50,078 nt of DNA. Source: Geothermobacter hydrogeniphilus (GTDB lineage: Bacteria; Desulfobacterota; Desulfuromonadia; Desulfuromonadales; Geothermobacteraceae). A model generated the notes under the pieces. That model was not told where the DNA came from. It saw only the letters and a program-made list of their open reading frames with translations, and did no database searches. The position numbers and the translations under genes are program-made. The stretch covers positions 1 to 50,078 of the forward strand of contig NZ_PPFX01000030.1 of the NCBI RefSeq assembly GCF_002898515.1, written 5' to 3'. Each line of letters opens with the position of its first letter. Positions within the stretch are counted from its first letter, which is position 1. Shown piece after piece: positions 32,777 to 40,538 of this stretch.

Positions 32777-33214
32777 ATGCGATACTCCCTTTTGCGGGCC
32801 GGGTTGCTGCTCTGCCTGTTGTTGCTGCTGACCGGATGTGAACAGTTTCTGCCGGCGTCCCAGAAACAGATGCGGGAGGCGATCAAGGCCGGGGAACAGG
32901 CGGAGCGCTCCGAGGAGAAGGCCTGGGCCCTGGTACTGCGTATGGAAGAGTTGGAGCGGCGAATGGAAAAAATGTCGCAGCGGATGGAACAGGCGACCGA
33001 CCGTGCCGAAGCCGCTGCCGACCGGGCGGAAAAGGCCGTTGCGGAATTGGAGAAGAAGAGCCGGACAATCAACGCCGAGGCCAGGGCCGCGGCCGACGAG
33101 GCCCGCAAGCAGGCGATACGGGCCGCTGACGAAGTCAGCCGCATCGAAGACCAGGAGGGGCGGGCCCTGCAACAGGTGCTGGAGTTCCTGCGCGAGCTCG
33201 GCTACAAACCCTGA
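32777..33214 (+). CDS. Coiled-coil lipoprotein
   Basis: A 145-residue protein with a lipoprotein signal (LLLLLLTGC, Cys21) followed by an almost continuous Ala/Glu/Arg-rich coiled coil (residues 30-135: MEELERRMEKMSQRMEQATD, then AEAAADRAEKAVAELEKKSR). It resembles Lpp/alanine-zipper type lipoproteins in character but is longer and not a clear member of a named family. It probably spans or lines the periplasm. It follows rdgB by 29 bp and may belong to that operon. A palindromic repeat starts immediately after its stop. Confidence 0.75.
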   Translation: MRYSLLRAGLLLCLLLLLTGCEQFLPASQKQMREAIKAGEQAERSEEKAWALVLRMEELERRMEKMSQRMEQATDRAEAAADRAEKAVAELEKKSRTINAEARAAADEARKQAIRAADEVSRIEDQEGRALQQVLEFLRELGYKP

Positions 33215-33217
33215 CTG

Positions 33218-33350
33218 GTGCGTGGGGGCGGCCGATACGCACGCATCTGCTGCGTTGCTCGCACCTTCAGTCGCTGCGGAGTAGCTGCCGCTACACCTCA
33301 CTCCTTCAGGTGTGAGACGCCTTGCATCTACGCACGTCTCGACCGCCTCG
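33218..33350. repeat. Long imperfect palindrome after the coiled-coil lipoprotein gene
   Basis: Arms around 33228-33266 and 33309-33347 pair imperfectly (GGCGGCCGATACGCACGCAT versus GGCGGTCGAGACGTGCGTAG as complement). The apex at 33281-33294 is GTAGC-TGCC-GCTAC, identical to that at 19608-19726. It begins 4 bp after a stop codon. With the heptamer array it fills the 299 bp to tonB; short frames here are artefacts. Confidence 0.65.
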
Positions 33351-33416
33351 AGACTTTGCGTGGGTGGGGTAAGTGTGAATTGTGTTGCGCAACCCGCGTA
33401 TTGCGATTTTACTTTT

Positions 33417-33507
33417 CCTCGAACCTCGAACCTCGAACCTCGAACCTCGAACCTCGAACCTCGAACCTCGAACCTCGAACCTCGAACCTCGAACCTCGAA
33501 CCTCGAA
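33417..33507. repeat. Tandem array of 13 CCTCGAA heptamers
   Basis: CCTCGAA is repeated 13 times without a single mismatch over 91 bp, followed by a partial CCT. Because the unit is 7 bp, all three frames stay open in translation. It lies between the coiled-coil lipoprotein gene and the tonB stop. The perfect identity suggests recent expansion or ongoing slippage. Confidence 0.95.
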
Positions 33508-33513
33508 CCTTTC

Positions 33514-34353
33514 TCACGAACTTCTCAGCCGGAAATGAACCGGCACCGTCACTTCTCCGGCAATTTTTGTCTCTCCCCTGCTGGCCGGGCGAAAACGCCA
33601 TCTGCGGATCTGTTTCAACGCTGAGCGATCAAGAACCCGGTGTCCGGATGACCGTTCCAGCCGGGTTTTGACCACCCGACCGGAAGGATCGACCGACACC
33701 CGAACCAGGACGTCTCCCTGCCAGCCCCGTTGCCGGGCGAGGGGTGGGTAGCGTGGGCGCGGATTGTCGAGGTAGGTCGGTGCGATGACGGCGGCCTGCG
33801 GCTGAGATGCCGTTGTGGAGACGGTTTCCGGCGGGGGCGCGGGAGACGGTACCCGGCTTTCGCTTATCTTCACCGGCGCGGTCGATGGTTGCTTTTCACC
33901 GTGGGGGGATGTTGTCGACCGGGTTATTGCCGGCAGCTGGGGGATCTGTTGTCCGGCCGTCCTGAAGGATTCAGACGGCTGCCGGGTGACGACCGGGTCC
34001 GGAGTTGTGTCAGCAGTTCTTTTTTCGACGGGCCCGTTTGTTTCGGCTGCACTTTTTTCTGTCGGGGACTTCCGGTCGTTCTCTTTTGCCGAAGGCTGCG
34101 TCGCCGCGACTTTGGTGCGGGGTTGAGGCGGGCGATGTGCGTTTTGAGCCGGTGTGTTGCGACGACTGGTGGCGGGGTGCGGCAATATTTTCCGAAGACC
34201 GACCCGGATGGTCTGCTCCTGTGGACGGGGGTTCGGTACCTCGACCCCGGGCAGGGAGAGAAACAGCAGATGCCCGGCAATAGAAAGCAGCAACGCTATG
34301 GCCAGTCGGCGGCCCTGGGTGCCGTTGTCGGTGTAAGAACTCATTTGCCGCAT
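33514..34353 (-). CDS. tonB: TonB-like energy transducer
   Basis: A 279-residue protein. A short cytoplasmic N terminus and one membrane segment (LAIALLLSIAGHLLFLSLPG) lead to a long Pro/Ser/Thr-rich periplasmic linker (residues 50-190) and a C-terminal TonB domain (DNPRPRYPPLARQRGWQGDV, GHRVLDRSALKQIRRWRF). It transmits proton-motive force to outer-membrane receptors with ExbB/ExbD, which are not in the window. The ATG at 34353 is preferred: a promoter lies between it and the far end of the open frame at 34488. The nearest receptor gene is at 37972. Confidence 0.85.
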   Translation of the reverse strand: MRQMSSYTDNGTQGRRLAIALLLSIAGHLLFLSLPGVEVPNPRPQEQTIRVGLRKILPHPATSRRNTPAQNAHRPPQPRTKVAATQPSAKENDRKSPTEKSAAETNGPVEKRTADTTPDPVVTRQPSESFRTAGQQIPQLPAITRSTTSPHGEKQPSTAPVKISESRVPSPAPPPETVSTTASQPQAAVIAPTYLDNPRPRYPPLARQRGWQGDVLVRVSVDPSGRVVKTRLERSSGHRVLDRSALKQIRRWRFRPASRGETKIAGEVTVPVHFRLRSS

Positions 34354-34392
34354 GTCCCGCCTTGACAGAGTCTCTACTGAATGCGTGGGTTG

Positions 34393-34422
34393 TTTATAGG
34401 GCAATTCCCTTTCCAGGGTCAA
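34393..34422 (-). promoter_or_regulatory. Sigma-70 promoter of tonB
   Basis: On the minus strand TTGACC (complement of 34417-34422) and TATAAA (complement of 34393-34398) are 18 bp apart. Start would be near 34386, about 33 nt before the ATG. Confidence 0.58.
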
Positions 34423-34468
34423 GTTTCTCACCATCCCGGGGGATTTGATAATGCTAACTGTCCGGAAT

Positions 34469-34488
34469 GTGTGCAGAATTTTGCACAC
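34469..34488. promoter_or_regulatory. Perfect palindrome, possible operator between tonB and the lipoprotein gene
   Basis: GTGTGCA (34469-34475) and TGCACAC (34482-34488) are a perfect inverted repeat around GAATTT. It lies about 47 bp upstream of the tonB -35 and 135 bp before the divergent lipoprotein gene. The spacing differs from a CRP site (TGTGA-N6-TCACA), and no family was matched. Confidence 0.45.
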
Positions 34489-34622
34489 CTGGCAGATATG
34501 AGGATTTTAAGTTGCCTCTTCTGATGGCTGTCTGGTACATTTTGCATTTAATATTGAATAGTTAGATTTCCTGTTGAATTGTCCGGATCTTTTTCCCGGT
34601 GTCTCCTGTTGGTTGTTGCGAC

Positions 34623-37600
34623 ATGGCGTTGTCACTTTTTTGTAAATCCGGTTGGTGGTGGCTGGGCGGCCTTTTGCTGCTTGGGCTCTTCGGTTGTGGG
34701 GGAGCCGGCAGCAGCAGTGATCAACCGGCGGCAACGGCGGTGCCGACTCAACTGGTGGCCGGGTTTGTCGAGGATGGGCCGATTGTTGATGCCAAGGTTT
34801 CTTTGCTCGACCCTGTCACCGGGGAAACGGCCCGCCGTTGTTGGACCAGCGGTGTCGGACGTTGCGAAGCAACGACTGATGACCGCGGCCACTTCCGGAT
34901 GCAACTGGCATTGGATGTAGATCCCGATGGCTACCGGCTGGTTTCCACCGGTGGTCGTGACCATGCAACGGGTATCAGCTTTGAAGAGGATGGACTCGGG
35001 TTCAGTGCGCCCCTGAGTGCCTTTATCGGCACGCGTGAGCGCCTTGTTCTTTCACCGCTGACGACTTTGTTGGACCGTTTGGTTCAGGGAGGCAGCTCTT
35101 TAGATCAGGCACTGCAACAGCTGACGGCCTGGGCGGGCCTTTCGTATCCAGGGCCGTTGTTGGCCCAGCCTCCCCCCTATATCGTTCTGGAACGCAACCT
35201 GCTGCTGGTAGAGTTGTGGCGACTGATGCGGGAAAATGGAGGGGGTGATCCGTGGAATGTGCTTGGGCAGCATGTTCTGTCCGGACAGCCCCTTTTCAGT
35301 TCCGGAATTTTGAATCAGCAGGAGCTTGCCGGATTACTGGACAGTCCGACGGTTACCCCGCAACGGCTGACTGAACAGACGATCCTTCTTATGGATTTAA
35401 GCAGGCAGTTGGAAGCGGAGAACAGTGCTGATTCAGCTTTCGCAAGAGTCAACCGAGCCTTAGTGGCCGATCTTCTTGGTCGTGAGCTTGATACCTTTTT
35501 CACCACCAAGGATGCGGCAGTCTTTGATTCTGCCGATGCCGCATATCAGGCCAATCGTAAGCAGGTATTCTCTGCTATTTCAGATGCCGTCAATGGGGCT
35601 GTTCCGCTCTGGAACTGGATTCCGCAAAAAATTCTGCAGCATGTTTTGTTTAAATATCACCCCAATAATCAATCGCTAACCGAGTTTGCAGCTTTTCAGC
35701 AAACTGATCCGGCTCTTTTTGCAGCTGGTCTGGTGCGGGTTGCCGACGGTCAGACAATTTCCTTAATGACTGATTCGCGGATCGCCGAAATTGCTTCTGG
35801 TCAGCCTCAGCACAGGGTTTCTCAACCACTTGCCGTTACCGAACTGCTGCTACCTGGGGATAATCTGAGCAGGGTTGGCTACTATTACAACTCGGATATT
35901 TCCCATCTTTCACGTGTCGATGATCTGGCCCGGGCGGTTCTGGATGACCAGTTAAGTGATGAACTGCTGGTCAAGCTGGTTAAGGGGACTGCGAAGAGCG
36001 GCATGGTCCAGGGATGGGTTGGCGACGAGCTTTTTCCGACCGATCTGTCCCGGTTGATTGAAAATCGCATTAATGGTTCCGAATTTCGTGGTAAGGCCTA
36101 TGTCGAACAGGCCAATGTTGCAAGCGATTGGGGCTTGTTTGCCGATGCCCTGGAAGCCCTGGACAGAGCGGAAAACTATTTTTACGTCGTACTGAACGCA
36201 AAGGGGACGGTCTTCTTTGCCGATTCCGACGCCGAGAATTACCGGGAGCTTGCGGTAGGTTATCTGAATGCCGGTAATTTTTCGGCCGCCGACAGGGTGT
36301 TGACTTATCTGCACCAGTCGATTGCCCGGCCTATAGGGACGCGCAATGCTTATGCACAGGTCTTTTCGGCTGGCATGAAGCTGGCTGACCGGGCAATTGA
36401 TCAGGGCGACCTTGCATCGGCCCGGTCGGTTATCGATCGATTACGGCAGATTGCCATGGAAACCCCGGCTGACTTTTCCAGAACTGGGACGGCCAGTTAT
36501 AAGTCACGGGTGTTTCATCTGGTGGAAACGGCTCGCAGGTATGCGGCAATCGGTGTCGGGCAGGAGGTTCTTGACCTCTACTACGGCCCAGGGATGGTAG
36601 CCGAGCTGCGTACCGATGACGGGCTGCAGAGCGGGGATGGTACGTTCAAGAACAAGACCGGAAGCTATACCAAGGCTTACATGGATGAAATGGCCCAGGC
36701 CCTGTACCAGGCCGGTGATGTCAGCGGTGCGTTCAGCCTGCTCGACAGCCTGTCGGCAAGCAGCAGGGCCAAGGGCTATAAATCTCTGGCGGCGTTCATC
36801 GCCCTGCACGAAGAAGAGCAGGGCGGTTTGTTGTCTCCTCACCCCGTAGAGCCACCCGACAGCGAGATGAACGCTCTCGACCTGGTGTATTACAAAGTGC
36901 CGACGGATCTGTTCAATCCGACCCAGAAGGAAGCTCAGATCGATGCTCTGACTTATTTTGTCAGGAGTCGTACTGTACCCTTTATGGCCCTCAGTCTGAT
37001 TGATGCTGGATACAACCTGGTCGCGGCAGACGTTTTGGTCCAGGCGGTTGATCTGGTTAGGCAACTCAAGGACAATCAGGCCAAGCCGTTCAACTTGGGT
37101 AGTTCGAAAATCGATTTCGGCTTTGCCAAAATAGCCGATCTCTATGTCGATATCGGTCGGGATCAGGAGGCCAGGTTGCTGTTGGAAGAAGCGGAAGCTC
37201 AGGTTCTTCCCAATATGACGGATGCGGGTCAGATCAACCAGTCTCTGGTCCGAATGGCCGATGTTTATCTGCGTATGGGGGATGCCACTGCGGCGGAAAA
37301 TCTGCTGTCCCGAGCCTCAGCCAGCTTGTCCCTCGATTCCTACAAAGTGCTTATCGATGCTCTGTTCCGGATCCATTCCGGAGTCATTGCCGGATTCGTT
37401 GCCGACTACGTTACTCTTGCCGACCAGATTTTGACGGATGTGAACCTGACAGACAAGGAACTTGCTTCGATCGAGAAGCATTTGATTTATGCCGCAAGTT
37501 TTTACAGTGCACTTGGTGAACAGGGCGCAGCTGTCGCCGTCTTGGATCGGGCCCGGCTTGTTGCGGATCGGGTGACGGTTGACAATGAGCATATCAACCG

Positions 37601-37931
37601 TTTGATCGATTGGGTTGCCGGCTATGCGAAAATCGATGATTACTCCGGAGCCCTGAAGGCCGTTCGGGCGATTGAACAGGAAGGTTTCCGGGTCAGTCGG
37701 AACAAAGCCCTGTTGGCTATTGGCGAGGTTTATGCGGCCAGGGATGATTTCCCCAAGATAGATACTGCGGGTGTTGATATCGACCGGGACGGGCAGCCCG
37801 ACTTTTTTAATCCCCTGGCCACTGCGGAGGAAATCCAGAACTCCGGTCTGATCACGGACGATGATATGGACGGCGACGGTGTTCCCGATGCCCAGGATGC
37901 CCGGCCAATGTATTTTGACAACGCCCGATAA
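34623..37931 (+). CDS. Large helical-repeat lipoprotein with a C-terminal calcium-loop motif
   Basis: About 1102 residues from the ATG at 34623. A lipoprotein signal (LLLLGLFGCGG) is followed by a beta-rich module near residues 45-120 (FVEDGPIVDAKVSLLDPVTG) that resembles carboxypeptidase-regulatory/Big-like domains. The rest is a long run of helical repeats of TPR character (SQVLTYLHQS-like pairs; YVDIGRDQEARLLLEEAEAQ; VRMADVYLRMGDATAAENLL). The tail DDDMDGDGVPDAQDARP matches thrombospondin type 3/EF-like calcium loops, often found near cell-surface anchors. No named family was recognised. Base composition is visibly richer in A/T than neighbours. The receptor gene follows 40 bp later, implying an operon. 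Confidence 0.72.
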   Translation: MALSLFCKSGWWWLGGLLLLGLFGCGGAGSSSDQPAATAVPTQLVAGFVEDGPIVDAKVSLLDPVTGETARRCWTSGVGRCEATTDDRGHFRMQLALDVDPDGYRLVSTGGRDHATGISFEEDGLGFSAPLSAFIGTRERLVLSPLTTLLDRLVQGGSSLDQALQQLTAWAGLSYPGPLLAQPPPYIVLERNLLLVELWRLMRENGGGDPWNVLGQHVLSGQPLFSSGILNQQELAGLLDSPTVTPQRLTEQTILLMDLSRQLEAENSADSAFARVNRALVADLLGRELDTFFTTKDAAVFDSADAAYQANRKQVFSAISDAVNGAVPLWNWIPQKILQHVLFKYHPNNQSLTEFAAFQQTDPALFAAGLVRVADGQTISLMTDSRIAEIASGQPQHRVSQPLAVTELLLPGDNLSRVGYYYNSDISHLSRVDDLARAVLDDQLSDELLVKLVKGTAKSGMVQGWVGDELFPTDLSRLIENRINGSEFRGKAYVEQANVASDWGLFADALEALDRAENYFYVVLNAKGTVFFADSDAENYRELAVGYLNAGNFSAADRVLTYLHQSIARPIGTRNAYAQVFSAGMKLADRAIDQGDLASARSVIDRLRQIAMETPADFSRTGTASYKSRVFHLVETARRYAAIGVGQEVLDLYYGPGMVAELRTDDGLQSGDGTFKNKTGSYTKAYMDEMAQALYQAGDVSGAFSLLDSLSASSRAKGYKSLAAFIALHEEEQGGLLSPHPVEPPDSEMNALDLVYYKVPTDLFNPTQKEAQIDALTYFVRSRTVPFMALSLIDAGYNLVAADVLVQAVDLVRQLKDNQAKPFNLGSSKIDFGFAKIADLYVDIGRDQEARLLLEEAEAQVLPNMTDAGQINQSLVRMADVYLRMGDATAAENLLSRASASLSLDSYKVLIDALFRIHSGVIAGFVADYVTLADQILTDVNLTDKELASIEKHLIYAASFYSALGEQGAAVAVLDRARLVADRVTVDNEHINRLIDWVAGYAKIDDYSGALKAVRAIEQEGFRVSRNKALLAIGEVYAARDDFPKIDTAGVDIDRDGQPDFFNPLATAEEIQNSGLITDDDMDGDGVPDAQDARPMYFDNAR

Positions 37932-37949
37932 GCGTAACTGATTCATTCC

Positions 37950-37971
37950 GGGAGAGGAATTTTTATTCCGA
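37950..37971 (+). promoter_or_regulatory. Ribosome site and hairpin before the receptor start
   Basis: GGGAGAGG (37950-37957) is the only ribosome site, but lies unusually far (14-15 nt) from the TTG start at 37972. GGAAT-TTTT-ATTCC (37956-37969) can form a hairpin between them, which would bring the site closer to, or mask it from, the start. Confidence 0.3.
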
Positions 37972-40497
37972 TTGCCTGCCTTGAAATATATAAAATTCCT
38001 CAATCATTGCTTTTCACTCCTGCTCTGTGTCGGCTTTTTTTTACCGCCGGAACTCTTTGCTGAAGATCCTTCTAGTACGCCGGTGGTGTTGCCACCAGTG
38101 ACGATCATTGACAGTCTTGATATTCAGGCCAAAGGATCATCGACCTTGACCAGGGGGATCATTGATCGTCTGCCGAGGGGGAATGGTTCAATTAACGAAG
38201 TCTTGGATATCCTGCCTGATGTGCAGTTCAGTGAGGGGGCACTCTCTTCCAAGACCGGTGGCGAGATCACCCCTCCAGACATCTCCATCTCAGGCGGCAA
38301 GGTGTTTCAGAACTATTTCGCCATTGATGGAGTCGATAATAACAACTTGATTGACCCCATGGCCCGCAACCCGAATGAGATCACTGATGTTCCCGGACAT
38401 CCTCAGCAACTTTTTATCGACACCGGCCTGATAGAGGAATTGAATGTTTATGACAGTAACATTCCCGCTCGCTACGGAGACTTTACCGGTGGGGTGGTAG
38501 ACGCCCGCCTGCGCAATCCGGGGAGAGAACCACGTGCCCGCCTTTCTTGGCGTCACACGCAGGATACCTGGACCAAATTCCATATTCAGGATGAAGATCG
38601 TTACAACTTTGAGAAATCCGGAGATGCTTCTCGGCAGCCACATTTTCGAAAGGACCACGTTGGCGTTGGACTGGATATTCCCGTTAATGACCAATTGGGG
38701 TTTCTGCTTGATGTTCAGCATATCCGCTCTGATATCCCTTTGTTGCACTTGGGGAGGGAAGAGACTCAATCTCGACGCAATAGCAATCTGTTCGCCCGCA
38801 TGGTCTATGATCGCAGCGCAGATGATTATATAGACCTTTCCCTGATCTATGCTCCCTACCAGGCTGATTATTTCATTCGGGATACAGAAAACAGCGCTTT
38901 TAATATTGACGGTGGGGGGGCACGTATCGATGCGGGGTATCACCGCTTCTGGGACACGGGTGAATTTCACCTGAAGTTTTTCGGGCGCCAGGGGGAAAGC
39001 AGGCGGGATGCTCCCCTGTATTTCCGTAATTGGTTGACCAGTTCGAGCAAGCCATGGGGATCGATCATTGGTTCATCCACAAGCCGGGAAGGGGGCTTCG
39101 GTGATATTGACCAGACTCAGGACAGTTTGGGTATCGACGCGGAAACAACTCTGTCTCTGGACGGAGTTGGCGACATCAGACAGGAGATCAACAGCGGAAT
39201 TCATTATCAGTGGCATCGCGGTGCCTATGATCGTCCCGGGACCACTTATCTGTTCAATGAAGCGATCAAGTCTTCCGATGTGATCTGTACGGACGATCTG
39301 ATCGGATGTATTGATGAAGAGCAATATTTCTCCAGACGGAGTGTCTACCGAGCCAGTTCTCTGGATGAAAGTATTCAGGAAGCAGCTTTTTTTGTCGATG
39401 ACAGGCTGACGTTTGGAAACCTCAGTGTGCGTCCCGGTCTTCGTCTCTCGTACGACAACTATCTTGAAAACCTGAATCCGGCCCCTCGGTTGGCCGTGGA
39501 GTGGGATATTCTGGGTAACGGGAAAACGGTTCTGATCGGTGGTCTGAATCGTTACTACGGGCGGAGTTTTTTGGCATTCAAGTTGCGCGAAGCCAAGCTG
39601 CCGGTGATCAGTCAGTATCGACCCAAGCGGAATAATGCCGTTGGCGCCGGCAGTCTGGCTCCGGGGGAGCCGGTCAGCCCGACTGACCCTGGCCTATGGG
39701 AACTGTATCCCTCCACGTTACAGAGTGTGGCCAGGTTTTCCAGCCTAGATACGCCCTACAGTGACGAGGCGGTTCTCGGTGTTGATCAGAGCCTGTTTGG
39801 GGGGCGTCTCAGCCTGAAGTATGTCAGACGACGCGGGAAGGACGAATTTGCCCGACAGTACGGTCCGGTTCAGGATGACGGTTTACGTTATTACACCATG
39901 AACAACAATGGCCGTAGTGAACACGACAGTGTGCGAACGAGTTGGGAACGGGCTTGGGAGAAACAATATCTGCTCCTGACCTGGACCTGGCAGGAGAGCT
40001 CGAGCAGTAATGAAAACTACAATGCTTTCCTGGACGAAGAGGATTTGACTGAAAGAGTGTGGTACAAAGGGGAGATTGTTTATCGTAGCGAATTGCCACG
40101 AACGGATTTTAATCGACCTCACACAGTTGAATTATTCTATACGGCTGATTTTCCATACGGTTTTCGTTTCACAAATTTTGCCCGTTTCCTGAGCAGCTAC
40201 CACAGTCTTGAAAATACCTGGGAGGAAAGGGTTGTTCCCGGTTCAAAGCAGCGTTTTGATGCCGTCAAGGGGGAATTCGTTGATGAAACGTTATATGTCT
40301 ATGATGATGTTAAGCGGGGGGCTGAGGTGCTTGTCGATTGGAAGTTGAGCTGGCGAGGAGATGTGTTCGGTACTCCGGAGGTCGGACTTTATCTCGATGT
40401 CCTCAATGTTTTTAACCGCAGGGTTGAATCTGGAGTCAATTCAGGTGATTATCGGCTCGGACGACAACTCTGGGCCGGTATGGAGATGAGTTTTTAG
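37972..40497 (+). CDS. TonB-dependent outer-membrane receptor-like protein
   Basis: An 841-residue protein starting with TTG (37972 or 37981). A signal peptide ends near FAED, followed by a possible TonB box (VVLPPVTII), a plug domain (GSINEVLDILPDVQFSEG, ISGGKVFQNYFAIDGVDNNN, YGDFTGGVVDA), and a beta-barrel rich in alternating aromatic strands ending in MEMSF, with terminal Phe. The plug is typical, but no siderophore or cobalamin subfamily is apparent. Upstream is the repeat lipoprotein, possibly a surface partner; downstream, after 41 bp, the hybrid kinase operon. Composition is more A/T-rich than the kinase genes. Confidence 0.82.
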   Translation: MPALKYIKFLNHCFSLLLCVGFFLPPELFAEDPSSTPVVLPPVTIIDSLDIQAKGSSTLTRGIIDRLPRGNGSINEVLDILPDVQFSEGALSSKTGGEITPPDISISGGKVFQNYFAIDGVDNNNLIDPMARNPNEITDVPGHPQQLFIDTGLIEELNVYDSNIPARYGDFTGGVVDARLRNPGREPRARLSWRHTQDTWTKFHIQDEDRYNFEKSGDASRQPHFRKDHVGVGLDIPVNDQLGFLLDVQHIRSDIPLLHLGREETQSRRNSNLFARMVYDRSADDYIDLSLIYAPYQADYFIRDTENSAFNIDGGGARIDAGYHRFWDTGEFHLKFFGRQGESRRDAPLYFRNWLTSSSKPWGSIIGSSTSREGGFGDIDQTQDSLGIDAETTLSLDGVGDIRQEINSGIHYQWHRGAYDRPGTTYLFNEAIKSSDVICTDDLIGCIDEEQYFSRRSVYRASSLDESIQEAAFFVDDRLTFGNLSVRPGLRLSYDNYLENLNPAPRLAVEWDILGNGKTVLIGGLNRYYGRSFLAFKLREAKLPVISQYRPKRNNAVGAGSLAPGEPVSPTDPGLWELYPSTLQSVARFSSLDTPYSDEAVLGVDQSLFGGRLSLKYVRRRGKDEFARQYGPVQDDGLRYYTMNNNGRSEHDSVRTSWERAWEKQYLLLTWTWQESSSSNENYNAFLDEEDLTERVWYKGEIVYRSELPRTDFNRPHTVELFYTADFPYGFRFTNFARFLSSYHSLENTWEERVVPGSKQRFDAVKGEFVDETLYVYDDVKRGAEVLVDWKLSWRGDVFGTPEVGLYLDVLNVFNRRVESGVNSGDYRLGRQLWAGMEMSF

Positions 40498-40538
40498 CAG
40501 TGTTGTTCCAATAGCAGCCTGATTGCGGACCATGGGGG

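Noticed and set aside
33417-33507. CRISPR array
   Set aside because: The 7-bp unit is in uninterrupted tandem with no spacers, and no cas genes are present.
33218-33671. Open frames encoding Glu-Pro-Arg-Thr-Ser-Asn-Leu-type repeats
   Set aside because: They arise from translating the CCTCGAA array and the adjacent palindrome; no start signals or conserved domains.
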